The notes: generated by a model not told the origin, from the letters alone. 64,000 nucleotides of DNA from Chryseobacterium sp. 6424 (GCF_003692615.1 NZ_CP023540.1:2108001-2172000); one strand, 5' to 3'. Numbered from the stretch's first letter, positions 25,091 to 34,760 are shown. Translations and numbers: made by a program.

Positions 25091-27682
25091 TTGGTCAAAA
25101 ACGGCTTCAAAAATAGATTACTAATCTTAATTATCCTAATTTTTAACAATTTTTTAGCGTTTACCTACGCTCAAAATTTGCCTGAAAATAAGGGAGTTAA
25201 CGATACGATTACGCGTACGGACACGCTGCGAACCATCCCCGAACGCCTTGAGGATGTGGTAGAAAGTAAGGCTGAAAACATTCGCAATGATATCCCGAAA
25301 AAGATGACTTACCTGAACCGAAAAGCACAGGTGAAATATCAAGATATGCAGATTGACGCGGATTATATTTCGATTGATTGGGACCGATCAATGATTTTCG
25401 CACGCGGTGAACTGGATTCGCTGGGGCGCATCCGTACCCCTGCCATCGCCACACAAGGCGGCAAGAGCTATGAGTATGACGAGTTTACCTACAACATCAA
25501 AACCCGCCAAGCCATCGCCTTCAATGCAAGGACTGAAGAAAGCGAAGGTGTTATTATAGCCGAAAGAACCAAAAAATATAACGACTCGGTTTTCTTCATG
25601 CGGCGGGGGAAATATACCACGGATGAATATTTCATTAAAAAGAAAGACACCATCGCGGATTATTACCTTTTGGCGCCCAACATCAAACTGATCAAAGGCA
25701 AAGAAAAATCACAGGTCATCACCGGGCCTATACAAATGTACATTGAACAGGTGCCTACCCCACTTGTGCTGCCGTTTGCCATTCTGCCGTTTTCCGATAA
25801 GCGGAGCGCCGGCATCCTGATCCCGAGTTTCGGGGAACGTGAAGATGTAGGCTTCTTCCTGAATTCCCTTGGTTATTACCAGCCTATCGGCGACCATTTC
25901 GACTTGAAAATCCTGGCAGACCTATACACAAAAGGTAGCTGGAACCTGCGGCCAGAGATGAACTACAAGAAAAATTACCGTTATACCGGTAACTTTTCAG
26001 CGGATATAGGCACCACAGTACGCGGCATCCGCGGTTTGCCCGATTACTCTAAAACCGGAACCTACAGAATCGCCTGGCGGCATCAGCAAGACCAAAAAGC
26101 CAATCCGTTCCTTACCTTTTCTGCCTCGGTTGATGTGGTGAGCAACAGATTTTATAACAATACGGTCAATAACAATTACGCTTTTAACCAAAATAACCTG
26201 AACGCACAGCAGAACTCAAGCATCAGTGTCGTAAAAAGGTTTTTAACACTTCCTGTAACCATCACGGGGACGGCCTCTTACTCACAGAATTTTTCTACGG
26301 GCTTTGCGGACCTTAAATTGCCTGTGCTGAATGTGGCTATTAATCAGTTCTATCTATTTAAACCCAAATCTGGCATCAGAGAAGGGCTTTTAGAAAATAT
26401 CACGGTCAATACCGGCCTAAATTTCAATAATTTCGTGCAGACTACTGAAGATGAACTCTTCACCCCGGCGATGTGGGACAAGATGCAAACCGGCCTGAAA
26501 AACAACATCACCCTCGGTACGAATACGACCATTGCTAAATATTTCACTTTCTCGCTGAACGCCAATATCGACAATGCCTTAACTACCAAGACTTTAACCC
26601 GAAATTACAATCCGGTAACCAATAAAGTTGAAGACATCCTACAGAAGAAAATCGCGGGCTATTCCTCTTTTTCTACCGGCGCGAGTTTGCAAACAGTACT
26701 TTATGGTATGTTGAATTTCAAGCGTACTTCGGCGGTACAAGCCATCCGACACATGGTGACTCCGCAGATCGGCTTCACCTATTCACCAGATTTTTCGACG
26801 CCCGGTTTCGGATACTACAGAAATTATTATAACGACCGCGGCGAGATGACACCATACTCAATCTTTGACCGTGGGATCGTAGGTTCGCCCAATTCAGGTC
26901 TTGTACAGGCGCTGAGTATTTCGGTAAATAACAATCTTGAAATGAAGGTGCGGTCCAAGACAGACTCTACCGGTGTAAAGAAGATCAAAATATTCGAAAG
27001 TTTAAACTTCAACACAAATTATAATTTTGCGGCACCTGAGCACAAATGGTCTATCTTCTCTTTCAGTGGGCAAACCACGCTGTTCGATAAACTGAACATC
27101 AATACCGCACTGAATCTGGAGCCTTACCAAATCCTTTTTGCGCCCGGCGAAAATACCGGTGTACGCACGCAGAACTTTGGTTATTTCAGTCTTCAGGGTT
27201 TTAACGCGCAGTTATCTTACCCGCTCAGCAGCGAAATCTTCAAGAAGAAAGACAGCGAAGACCTCTCTAAGAAATATCCTAAAAAAGGGGAAATACGTAA
27301 TGAGAATTATTACTTCGATGAAGACAATTATTCGCGTTTTGAACAGCCGTGGTCACTGAACATCAACGCACAGTACAGCTACACACGAAGTCTCAGCCGC
27401 TTCGGCAGTAAAATGGCTTCCATAGGTTTGGATGGCAGCATCAAACTCAGCCCGTACTGGAATATTACCGGTAATCTTTATTATGATGTGATTTCAAAGG
27501 AAATTGCCAACACCCAACTCGGCTTTTCGCGTGACCAGCGCAGTTTCACCATTAACTTTAACTGGATCCCCTACGGGCAATATAAAGTGTATGACTTCTT
27601 TATCGGTATAAAGGCCAATATCTTAAGAGACGCGCTGAAGTACAGGGACCGCAGTTTCACGCAGCCTAACGCGCCTTTCTAA
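25091..27682 (+). CDS. LptD-like outer-membrane LPS assembly protein
   Basis: An 863-residue outer-membrane protein. A signal peptide (ending about TYAQN) precedes an OstA/LptA-like jelly-roll part (about 60-200: VKYQDMQIDADYISIDWD, IIAERTKKYNDSVFFMRRG). The rest is a large beta-barrel with many aromatic-ending strands, closing in FNWIPYGQYKVYDFFIGIKA. The QVPTPLVLPFAILPFSDKR segment is typical of LptD at the junction of the two parts. The only candidate start is TTG at 25091. It would receive LPS from the periplasmic bridge and insert it into the outer leaflet. Confidence 0.85.
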   Translation: MVKNGFKNRLLILIILIFNNFLAFTYAQNLPENKGVNDTITRTDTLRTIPERLEDVVESKAENIRNDIPKKMTYLNRKAQVKYQDMQIDADYISIDWDRSMIFARGELDSLGRIRTPAIATQGGKSYEYDEFTYNIKTRQAIAFNARTEESEGVIIAERTKKYNDSVFFMRRGKYTTDEYFIKKKDTIADYYLLAPNIKLIKGKEKSQVITGPIQMYIEQVPTPLVLPFAILPFSDKRSAGILIPSFGEREDVGFFLNSLGYYQPIGDHFDLKILADLYTKGSWNLRPEMNYKKNYRYTGNFSADIGTTVRGIRGLPDYSKTGTYRIAWRHQQDQKANPFLTFSASVDVVSNRFYNNTVNNNYAFNQNNLNAQQNSSISVVKRFLTLPVTITGTASYSQNFSTGFADLKLPVLNVAINQFYLFKPKSGIREGLLENITVNTGLNFNNFVQTTEDELFTPAMWDKMQTGLKNNITLGTNTTIAKYFTFSLNANIDNALTTKTLTRNYNPVTNKVEDILQKKIAGYSSFSTGASLQTVLYGMLNFKRTSAVQAIRHMVTPQIGFTYSPDFSTPGFGYYRNYYNDRGEMTPYSIFDRGIVGSPNSGLVQALSISVNNNLEMKVRSKTDSTGVKKIKIFESLNFNTNYNFAAPEHKWSIFSFSGQTTLFDKLNINTALNLEPYQILFAPGENTGVRTQNFGYFSLQGFNAQLSYPLSSEIFKKKDSEDLSKKYPKKGEIRNENYYFDEDNYSRFEQPWSLNINAQYSYTRSLSRFGSKMASIGLDGSIKLSPYWNITGNLYYDVISKEIANTQLGFSRDQRSFTINFNWIPYGQYKVYDFFIGIKANILRDALKYRDRSFTQPNAPF

Positions 27683-27689
27683 TTAATTT

Positions 27690-27719
27690 TTGAAAGAATT
27701 AAACATTAGTTTATATTTG
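27690..27719 (+). promoter_or_regulatory. ridA promoter
   Basis: TTG at 27690-27692, exactly 19 bases, then TATATTTG at 27712-27719: a textbook TTG-N19-TAnnTTTG match, 18 bases before the ridA ATG. Confidence 0.75.
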
Positions 27720-27737
27720 CGACTACAATATTGTGTT

Positions 27738-28118
27738 ATGAAAACAATAATATCTACTACCAACGCACCGGCGGCCATCGGCCCATATTCTCAGGCAAAT
27801 CTCATTAACGGGGTTCTGTACATATCAGGCCAGATTCCTTTAAACCCTGAAACCGGTAAACTGGTGGAAGGCATCGAGAAAGAAACGCACCAGGTGATGA
27901 AAAATCTGGAAGCTATCTTAACAGAAGCCGGAATGACGTTCAAAAACGTGGTAAAAGCCTCTATCTTTCTTAAAAACATGGATGATTTCGCGGTAATGAA
28001 TGATATTTACGCGTCTTACCTAGATCCGCAGTACTTCCCGGCGCGTGAGACGGTACAGGTATCTTGCCTGCCCAAAAATGTGGATATCGAAATTTCAATG
28101 ATCGCACATCAGTTCTAA
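27738..28118 (+). CDS. ridA: RidA-family enamine/imine deaminase
   Basis: Trimeric protein that hydrolyses reactive 2-aminoacrylate-type enamines released by PLP enzymes. The 126-residue protein starts MKTIISTTNAPAAIGPYSQA, carries SGQIPLNPETGKL and ends with the catalytic Arg in FPARETVQVSCLP and DIEISMIAH. The start at 27738 fits the family; an upstream TTG at 27690 overlaps the -33 box and is rejected. Its stop overlaps the next gene's start (TAATG). Confidence 0.95.
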   Translation: MKTIISTTNAPAAIGPYSQANLINGVLYISGQIPLNPETGKLVEGIEKETHQVMKNLEAILTEAGMTFKNVVKASIFLKNMDDFAVMNDIYASYLDPQYFPARETVQVSCLPKNVDIEISMIAHQF

Positions 28119-28579
28119 TGAATTTTCTTCGAAATACCATTGCAGTATTTGTAGGCCTTGGTGTAGCTGCGCTGATTATTTCGCTCGGTGTACGGCTGAA
28201 CGCCGCGTGGATCACCTATGACGAATATGCGCCGTTTGGCCACTGGGAGCAGCTTCTGCAAGCCATGCAGTATAAGCCTTACTTCTTTGTGGCGCTGCTT
28301 GTTTCCTCAGGCATCGCTGCAACTGTAGGTGGTGTAGTAACTGCCATCATCGTAAAATATGCCAAAGTAGCTTATGCGATCCTCATTGGGTTTATACTGT
28401 TGTTTATGGCGATGCTCGATATTATTATTTTCCCATATCATCCTACTTTTTACAAGATCTGTATTTTCCTTACCTTTTTTCCGTTTTCATGGATTGGCGG
28501 AAAGATTACGGAAGTTATTTATGAACGTAAAAAGAAACGCTTACGCAGATCACAAAACAAAAAAAACGCAGCTCTATAA
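28118..28579 (+). CDS. Small multi-pass membrane protein of unknown function
   Basis: A 153-residue protein with four likely membrane segments (about residues 5-25, 57-80, 85-105 and 112-132) and a basic tail (ERKKKRLRRSQNKKNAAL). No family is recognised with certainty. It overlaps the ridA stop by one base and so is probably cotranslated with it; its own stop lies inside the terminator hairpin. Confidence 0.75.
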   Translation: MNFLRNTIAVFVGLGVAALIISLGVRLNAAWITYDEYAPFGHWEQLLQAMQYKPYFFVALLVSSGIAATVGGVVTAIIVKYAKVAYAILIGFILLFMAMLDIIIFPYHPTFYKICIFLTFFPFSWIGGKITEVIYERKKKRLRRSQNKKNAAL

Positions 28580-28593
28580 AAGCTGCGTTTTAA
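28564..28593. terminator. Terminator between the membrane protein gene and degP
   Basis: A 10-bp perfect stem (AAACGCAGCT/AGCTGCGTTT) that overlaps the stop codon of the upstream gene; A and T runs on both sides allow it to serve both convergent genes. Confidence 0.85.
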
Positions 28594-28610
28594 ATTTATA
28601 CTAAGTATTC

Positions 28611-30107
28611 CTAAGGCATTTTGAATCCGCGGGTAGTAATTCTGCCAATTTCATCTACATATCTTACCTGTACATTTCCTTTATAAGATTGTAAGATACG
28701 CTCTACATCTTTTTGGCTGTTTACAGGTTTACCATTCACTTCAATCACGATATAGTTATCTACGATACCGATTTTGGCCATTTCGCTTCCGGCCACTACA
28801 TTTTTAGCGATTACGCCACTGTTAAGACCATAATTTACTTTTAAACGTTCACTCAATGGTTCGAAATCAGCGCCTATTTTTTCACTTACCGTCAAATCAG
28901 CCTTACTTCTGAATGTTGTGCCGCCTTTTTCATCACGTAGTGTTACGTTTACTGTATTTGCTTTACCGTTTCTAAGATAAGTCACCAGCACTTTATCCCC
29001 AGGTCTCTTGCTTCCTACCGCGAATGAAAGGTCGTAATAGTTAGAAATTGTGGTATTATCCACTTTTGTGATGATGTCGCCTGTACGTAAACCTGCCGCT
29101 TCCGCACCACCATTAGCCACTACTTCTGTTAAATATACACCGTCACCGGATTTCAGGTTGGTTCTGTTTTGCTGATTGTAGGCTGTCACCTGTCTGGTAT
29201 CAGATAAATCAAGTGATTTTACACCTAGGAAACCACGCTGCACAAGCCCAAACTGCTTAATATCTTCCACTACTTTTCTGGCAAGATTCGCAGGAACGGC
29301 AAAGCCATACCCCTCATAATATCCTGTTTTTGAAGAAATTGCAGAATTAATACCGATGAGTTCTCCATTTGTGTTAACCAGCGCACCACCCGAATTTCCT
29401 GGGTTAATGGCCGCATCGGTTTGGATGAAACTTTCAATCGGGGTTCTCGATTGCTGGCTTAACAAATCAATGCTTCTGCCTTTTGCGGAAACAATCCCCG
29501 CTGTTACTGTAGAGTTTAGCCCCATTGGATTTCCTACAGCGAGTACCCACTGCCCCACTTCCACATTATCGGAGTTGGCAAAATTCAGATATGGGAGCCC
29601 TTTATCTTCAATTTTGAGCAGTGCGATATCTGTTGTGGGGTCCGTTCCTACTAGATTGGCAACGTAAGATTTCTTATTTGAAAGTACCACTTCTAGTTTG
29701 CTTGCCCCAGCGATCACGTGATTATTGGAAATGATATAGCCATCGGGCGAGATAATTACCCCAGACCCCATGCCTGAAGGCATATTCTGCGGAGGTTGCT
29801 GTTGTCTTGGTATGCCGAAAAACATATCGAACATATCCTGTTCGCTTCTTCGGTTGGACCTGTCTGCGTAATTTTTAATACTAACTACAGCGGGGACCGT
29901 CATTTTGGAGGCTTGCACAAAATCATCACCAACAGCGGAGGCATTGATAGAGACAAAGCGAGACTCGGTATTTTTAGGAGCGAAATAAGAGAAATCGCCA
30001 TTTTGCTGCTGATCGAAATAACTGATCGCACCAAAGGTTGTGGCCCCGGAGATAATCCCTACAAAAGCGTAGGGGAGCATTTTTTTCAAGATATTGTTCA
30101 TCTTCAT
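28611..30107 (-). CDS. Do/DegP-family periplasmic serine protease
   Basis: HtrA-type protease and chaperone of 498 residues for misfolded envelope proteins. An N-terminal membrane/signal segment (about 10-30) is followed by the trypsin-like domain with His130 (ISNNHVI), Asp160 (TTDIALL) and Ser239 (NPGNSGGAL). Two PDZ domains occupy about 280-385 and 400-498. The Q-loop region (QQQPPQNMPSG) is short. It stands alone, with a 276-base gap to the divergent arginine deiminase-like gene. Confidence 0.94.
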   Translation of the reverse strand: MKMNNILKKMLPYAFVGIISGATTFGAISYFDQQQNGDFSYFAPKNTESRFVSINASAVGDDFVQASKMTVPAVVSIKNYADRSNRRSEQDMFDMFFGIPRQQQPPQNMPSGMGSGVIISPDGYIISNNHVIAGASKLEVVLSNKKSYVANLVGTDPTTDIALLKIEDKGLPYLNFANSDNVEVGQWVLAVGNPMGLNSTVTAGIVSAKGRSIDLLSQQSRTPIESFIQTDAAINPGNSGGALVNTNGELIGINSAISSKTGYYEGYGFAVPANLARKVVEDIKQFGLVQRGFLGVKSLDLSDTRQVTAYNQQNRTNLKSGDGVYLTEVVANGGAEAAGLRTGDIITKVDNTTISNYYDLSFAVGSKRPGDKVLVTYLRNGKANTVNVTLRDEKGGTTFRSKADLTVSEKIGADFEPLSERLKVNYGLNSGVIAKNVVAGSEMAKIGIVDNYIVIEVNGKPVNSQKDVERILQSYKGNVQVRYVDEIGRITTRGFKMP

Positions 30108-30356
30108 ATATATTATAAAATTTATTTATGGCTTACTGTTGTCAAATTTAATGCTAAATAAGTATTGATCTCATTAAGGCCGTTTCAGATTTAACTAAAT
30201 ATTAACAATAATTACCAGTTTTTAATTGTATTTAAATATTTGATTAAAATTTAGTATAAATGTTAAGACCATGACCTGTCATAATCCCTGCCCTTTTGTC
30301 AGTTTAATACCAAAAATTGTTCATAATAAAAATTTTTTCACTTCAGCAGGTTTCGT

Positions 30357-30364
30357 TATTTTTG
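30357..30364 (+). promoter_or_regulatory. -7 box for the arginine deiminase-like gene
   Basis: TATTTTTG, an exact TAnnTTTG match 19 bases before the ATG at 30384. The position for -33 (30335-30337) is TTT. Confidence 0.55.
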
Positions 30365-30383
30365 AGTCATTGCAAAAAAATTT

Positions 30384-31298
30384 ATGAAACTGAATATTAC
30401 CAACGAAACGGACACTTTAAAATCTGTAGTATTAGGCCTTCCGCACTCCATCGGTGAAGTACACTCACTAGAAGACAGCTATGACGCTAAATCCTACCAC
30501 TCTATCTATAACAATATTTACCCGGAAGAATCCTCCATCATCGCAGAAATGGCGGCTTTTGAGGATGTACTGAAAAAGTATAATGTAGAGATCCACCGGC
30601 CCCATCTTATCGAGAATTACAACCAAGTATTTTCCCGCGATGTCGCCTTTGTGATTGATGATAAGATGATCATTTCAAACATCATACAAGACCGTTACAA
30701 TGAGCAGGATGCCTACCGTGAAATTTTCGCGCACGTTGGATGGAAGAAAATTGTAAATCTGCCAGATTCCGCACATATTGAAGGCGGCGACGTGATACTA
30801 TGGGATGACTTCCTGTTCATAGGAACTTGTTTTTCAGAGGATTACCGCAATTTCAAAACAGCCCGCACCAATGAATATGCCATCGAAATCTTGAAGGAAT
30901 ACTTCCCGAAAAAGCGCATCATCGACCTGGAGCTAAGAAAGAATGACACCGACCCTTTTACCGGCATCCTTCATCTGGACTGTACCTTCAACCCTGTTGG
31001 TAAAGATAAATGCATCATCTACAAGGATGGTTTTGTGGATGACAGCGACTATCGCCTGCTGCTGGATATTTTCGGTGAAGAAAACTGCTTCCATGTAACT
31101 ACGGAGGAAATGTTCCAAATGAATCCTAATATCTTCTCGATTTCACCGCAGGTGGTGGTTTCCGATAAGTCTTTTACCCGCATGAACAATCACCTTCGTA
31201 ATGAATGGGGAATGACGGTGGAAGAAATCCCTTACCGCGAAATTTCTAAAATGGGCGGTTTACTGAGATGTTCCACCCTTCCTTTGGTTCGCGGATAA
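30384..31298 (+). CDS. Arginine deiminase-like protein (amidinotransferase/guanidine-modifying superfamily)
   Basis: A 304-residue member of the pentein-fold guanidine-modifying enzymes. The catalytic set is visible: Glu/Asp in AHIEGGDVILWDDF near residue 132, the catalytic His in LHLDCTFNPVG near 198, and the nucleophilic Cys in GGLLRCSTLPL near 299. The downstream gene is ctlX, a citrulline hydrolase, so the likely reaction is arginine to citrulline plus ammonia. Dimethylargininase or amidinotransferase activity cannot be excluded from sequence alone. No carbamate kinase or ornithine transcarbamylase is adjacent, which separates it from the classical arginine deiminase operon. Confidence 0.8.
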   Translation: MKLNITNETDTLKSVVLGLPHSIGEVHSLEDSYDAKSYHSIYNNIYPEESSIIAEMAAFEDVLKKYNVEIHRPHLIENYNQVFSRDVAFVIDDKMIISNIIQDRYNEQDAYREIFAHVGWKKIVNLPDSAHIEGGDVILWDDFLFIGTCFSEDYRNFKTARTNEYAIEILKEYFPKKRIIDLELRKNDTDPFTGILHLDCTFNPVGKDKCIIYKDGFVDDSDYRLLLDIFGEENCFHVTTEEMFQMNPNIFSISPQVVVSDKSFTRMNNHLRNEWGMTVEEIPYREISKMGGLLRCSTLPLVRG

Positions 31299-31322
31299 TT
31301 ATTTTAAATTTTAAAAAAAGAT

Positions 31323-32246
31323 ATGCAGACAACAGATACTGTACTGATGATAGAACCTGTGGCTTTCGGCTATAATGCACAGACGGCAGCCAACAACTAC
31401 TTCCAGATAGAACAGCGGGGCCGGGACATTCAGGAGAAAGCTTTGCAGGAATTCCAGGGCTTTGTCACAAAACTTCAGCAAAAAGGCATACAGGTGATCA
31501 CCGTTAAAGATACCTTGCACCCACATACGCCCGACTCTATTTTCCCTAATAACTGGGTGAGTTTTCACCGTGATGGTAACGTAGTACTTTACCCGATGTT
31601 CGCGCCAAACCGCCGGGTAGAAAGACGTTCGGACATCCTTGATACATTACAGTCCCACGGATTCCGCATCAATAAAGTTGATGACTGGTCCTCGCATGAG
31701 AAAAACGAGAAGTTCCTGGAAGGTACCGGAAGCATGATTTTCGACCATGACCATAAAATTGCCTACGGCTCGGTTTCCCTACGCTTGGATGAGCATCTTT
31801 TCAAAAAATTTTGCGAGGCCTATCATTTCCGGCCAGTCATTTTTCATTCATTCCAAAATGCTAACGGCGAGCGGCTACCGATCTATCACACCAATGTGAT
31901 GATGTGCGTCGCAGACCGCTTTGTAGTGATTTGCCTAGATTGTATTGATAATGAACTTGAGCGTGAAAAAGTACAGGAAACCATCAAATCTACCGGAAAA
32001 GAAATCATTGAAATCTCCGAAGACCAATTACAGCAGTTTGCGGGTAACATGCTTCAGGTAAAGAATACCACTGGAGAAAAATTCCTGATAATGAGCCAAA
32101 CCGCGTATCAGTCGCTAAAACCAACGCAGGTACAAGCCATTGAAAAACACTGCGAAATCATCTCTGCAGACCTTCATACGATCGAAACAAACGGCGGCGG
32201 CAGCGCCAGATGTATGCTTGCAGAAGTTTTTTTGCCGAAAAATTAA
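31323..32246 (+). CDS. ctlX: Citrulline hydrolase CtlX
   Basis: A 307-residue protein of the same pentein superfamily, matching the CtlX group that splits citrulline to ornithine, CO2 and ammonia. Landmarks include the N-terminal MIEPVAFGYNAQTAANNYF, DSIFPNNWVSFHRDG, the segment FLEGTGSMIFDHDHKIAY with its acidic residues, the His-containing YHTNVMMCVADRFVV, and the C-terminal Cys in TNGGGSARCMLAEVF. It begins 24 bases after the arginine deiminase-like gene; together they would convert arginine to ornithine without making ATP. A hairpin terminator follows. Confidence 0.88.
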   Translation: MQTTDTVLMIEPVAFGYNAQTAANNYFQIEQRGRDIQEKALQEFQGFVTKLQQKGIQVITVKDTLHPHTPDSIFPNNWVSFHRDGNVVLYPMFAPNRRVERRSDILDTLQSHGFRINKVDDWSSHEKNEKFLEGTGSMIFDHDHKIAYGSVSLRLDEHLFKKFCEAYHFRPVIFHSFQNANGERLPIYHTNVMMCVADRFVVICLDCIDNELEREKVQETIKSTGKEIIEISEDQLQQFAGNMLQVKNTTGEKFLIMSQTAYQSLKPTQVQAIEKHCEIISADLHTIETNGGGSARCMLAEVFLPKN

Positions 32247-32267
32247 ATCCTTATCCCTATCGAACTT

Positions 32268-32300
32268 AAAAATCCACCGCTTCTGGCAGTGGATTTTTTT
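32268..32300 (+). terminator. Terminator after ctlX
   Basis: Stem AAAAATCCAC/GTGGATTTTT with an 11-base loop and a run of T, between ctlX and the convergent outer-membrane gene. Confidence 0.85.
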
Positions 32301-32324
32301 ATGGATTGTAAATGAAGCGAGACA

Positions 32325-34616
32325 CTATCTGGTCCGTGATTTTACATCGCTGCTGGCATCATTGATATCCCGAACTTTTTTCACTTTCTTGTTACCGAAA
32401 TTGTACACGATGCTGGCACCTACACTCTGCCGGTACATATCATTCCTGATAGCGTTGTAATTACCATTATCCTGAACATCGGTTATTTCAATTATGTTGG
32501 TACGCAACACATCATTTACACTTAGGGTGAAAGTCCAGTCATTCCATATTTTTTTAATGTTGAAGTCAAGGCTCATCAAATCCTTTAACAGTCCGAGTTC
32601 GATCTGCTGTTGATCCACATAAAAATAGCTTACCCCCAGAAACCAAGTCTTCTTACTGTCAAGCCGAACCGAATTATTGGTTTGGATAAACAGGCTGGTG
32701 GATTTTGTATCATTTACATACGCTACGAACTGTCCGTCAGCACTCAGAAAGCGGTCGCCAGTCGTTGGGTCCACCGCCAGACTTCCTTTATTGATATTAT
32801 GCTGCACACCGATATTGAAATTAAGCGATAGCGCCTGCTTGAAGAAGGCTTTATTGATTCCCAAAGCCGCCGACATCTCTTGTTTTGTGCCGAAATTGGT
32901 ACGGATATACCTCAACTGATTCACGGTACCGACAGTTCCATCGGGACTGACAGGGAAACCCTGCAATGGCACCTGGGTAAGAACATCCTTGAACAAAGAG
33001 TGATTGAGTATCACGAAATAAGAGTTCTTGTACATATACGTCAGCTCCTGGTTATAGGTCTCCGAAGCTTTTACAAAAGGGTTGTTCTGCGTATAATTAT
33101 ATTCCGTAAGCAAATTCTTAACGGGATTCAGTTCCCAGAAACTCGGTCTGCGCATTCTGCTCGAAAATGAGTATGAAAGGTTGTGATGATCGTTCAACGC
33201 ATAATTCAGACTGATGTAAGGCAAAATATTATTGTAATTTCGCTCGATCCTCCTCAGGCTGGGGTCTTGCTGGTTATCAGAAGTCCCTGTGCTGCTGGTA
33301 ATTTCGTAACGGGCCCCCACTTTTCCTGAAAACTTATCCGAGAGTTTCTTTTCTAAAGTAAGATAAAAGCCATAAATGTTTTCATTATACACAAAATGGT
33401 TGGGTGTAGCGGTAACTTCAGTCCCGGTCAACTGCCCTGAATTGTCGTAAAGATAATCGTAAGTGGTGTTTTGGGTATCATTATCAGTTTCCGTGCTGTT
33501 GAAATTGGCGCCCACCGACACGGTGAAATCTTCTTTAAACTTCTGCGTATAATCTGCCGTACCGGAAAAATTATTGATGATTTGCGGCAAATCCTGATAT
33601 ACATAACGAGTCAGCAACCCGTCGGTACCATCCGCAAAAGCAGCGATGGTGTTGTTATCCGTCATCTGGAAGCGTTTATAATTCAGGTACGCGGCGTTTA
33701 GGTTCAGTTTACTGCCCAACGAATCGGTTTTCAGTTCATAGTTAAGGTTGAAGTTGTTGTTATATGACCTGGCATTTTCTTGATTGCGTGAATTACTGAA
33801 ATTCGTATCAAGCAAATTCCCCTGCTGATCGTAAGTTCTTAGCGTATTGAAAAAATTAATATTTGCGTGGTAACTTTTGTTCGCCCAGCTGTTCCATGAA
33901 AGGGCAATGTTGCTGTTATCGTTCAGTTGGTAATCAATATTCATATAACCCCCGAGGTTTTGGTTGGGATCATCAATATAGCCCGTAGATTCGTTAGTTA
34001 CCAGACGGTTACCGTTGCGCATTTCATAATATTGCGCCTGTATATTCGCGCCGCCACTTAGATTGGCACTGATGCCGAGTTTGTCTTTTCGGTAATTCCC
34101 GGTAAAACTTGCGGAATTATTGCTGTACTTATTCACGCTGCTCGACAGCCGCATATTACCATTAAGGCCATCAGTAGATTTTTTCTTTAGTATGATATTG
34201 ATGATGCCGTCTGAAGCTTCCACCTGAAACTCGCTGCCTGGCATCGTAATCACTTCAATTTTCTGGATGTTTTCGGCCGGTGTATTCTTCAGGAATTGTA
34301 CAAGCGAAGCCGCGTCCATATTGGATTTGCGTCCGTTGATGTAAATGATCGCGTTGTTTTTTCCGGCAATTTTAAGGTTGGTATCATCCGTAGAGGAAAT
34401 CAGCGGCGTTTGTTTCAGGATATCAAAGGTTGTATTTCCTTTAGCGACTGGCGCGTTGGCCACCTCGTACACAAAACGGTCACTTTCTTTTTTGAAAACT
34501 TTTTTCGTCATCAAAACTTCCTGGATGTTTTGCACCTTTAGACTGTCTTTATTTTCTTGTTGTCCGAAGGCCAGGATTGCAGAGCAGACGGCGAGGGAAA
34601 TGGTGAGCTTCTTCAT
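32325..34616 (-). CDS. Outer-membrane beta-barrel protein with TonB-plug-like domain
   Basis: A 763-residue outer-membrane protein with signal peptide (MKKLTISLAVCSAILAFGQ). Residues about 60-145 look like a TonB-receptor plug: FDILKQTPLISSTDD, IIYINGRKSNMDAASLVQFL, IEVITMPGSEFQVEASDGI and INIILKKK. A barrel of Asn/Tyr-rich strands follows, ending in IVYNFGNKKVKKVRD. It belongs to the OMP_b-brl_3-type family rather than SusC; no SusD partner is near. A typical N-terminal CNA-like domain is missing. The ligand is unknown. It has a well-defined promoter with an inverted repeat over both promoter boxes. Confidence 0.85.
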   Translation of the reverse strand: MKKLTISLAVCSAILAFGQQENKDSLKVQNIQEVLMTKKVFKKESDRFVYEVANAPVAKGNTTFDILKQTPLISSTDDTNLKIAGKNNAIIYINGRKSNMDAASLVQFLKNTPAENIQKIEVITMPGSEFQVEASDGIINIILKKKSTDGLNGNMRLSSSVNKYSNNSASFTGNYRKDKLGISANLSGGANIQAQYYEMRNGNRLVTNESTGYIDDPNQNLGGYMNIDYQLNDNSNIALSWNSWANKSYHANINFFNTLRTYDQQGNLLDTNFSNSRNQENARSYNNNFNLNYELKTDSLGSKLNLNAAYLNYKRFQMTDNNTIAAFADGTDGLLTRYVYQDLPQIINNFSGTADYTQKFKEDFTVSVGANFNSTETDNDTQNTTYDYLYDNSGQLTGTEVTATPNHFVYNENIYGFYLTLEKKLSDKFSGKVGARYEITSSTGTSDNQQDPSLRRIERNYNNILPYISLNYALNDHHNLSYSFSSRMRRPSFWELNPVKNLLTEYNYTQNNPFVKASETYNQELTYMYKNSYFVILNHSLFKDVLTQVPLQGFPVSPDGTVGTVNQLRYIRTNFGTKQEMSAALGINKAFFKQALSLNFNIGVQHNINKGSLAVDPTTGDRFLSADGQFVAYVNDTKSTSLFIQTNNSVRLDSKKTWFLGVSYFYVDQQQIELGLLKDLMSLDFNIKKIWNDWTFTLSVNDVLRTNIIEITDVQDNGNYNAIRNDMYRQSVGASIVYNFGNKKVKKVRDINDASSDVKSRTR

Positions 34617-34721
34617 GATTAGTTTTTTAGAAAAGAACAGGGAGGCGGTTGGGTTATGAAAAATGATTTGATATGGTGCTCCCTGCTCTTGTAGGTTATG
34701 TTTTAATGGTTATCAGTTTGT

Positions 34722-34760
34722 ATTGCAAAGATATATTATATTTTTAGTATTATGCAATAC
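34722..34760 (-). promoter_or_regulatory. Promoter with inverted-repeat operator of the outer-membrane barrel gene
   Basis: On the minus strand, TTG (34755-34757), exactly 19 bases, then TATCTTTG (34728-34735). The perfect 8-base inverted repeat GTATTGCA (34722-34729) and TGCAATAC (34753-34760) overlaps both promoter boxes. An extra GTATT half-site at 34747-34751 pairs with AATAC at 34756-34760. A dimeric repressor bound here would block RNA polymerase at both elements. Confidence 0.65.

Noticed and set aside
27690..27737. A longer ridA start at TTG 27690
   Set aside because: It overlaps the promoter boxes and adds residues unlike the family; the ATG at 27738 fits.
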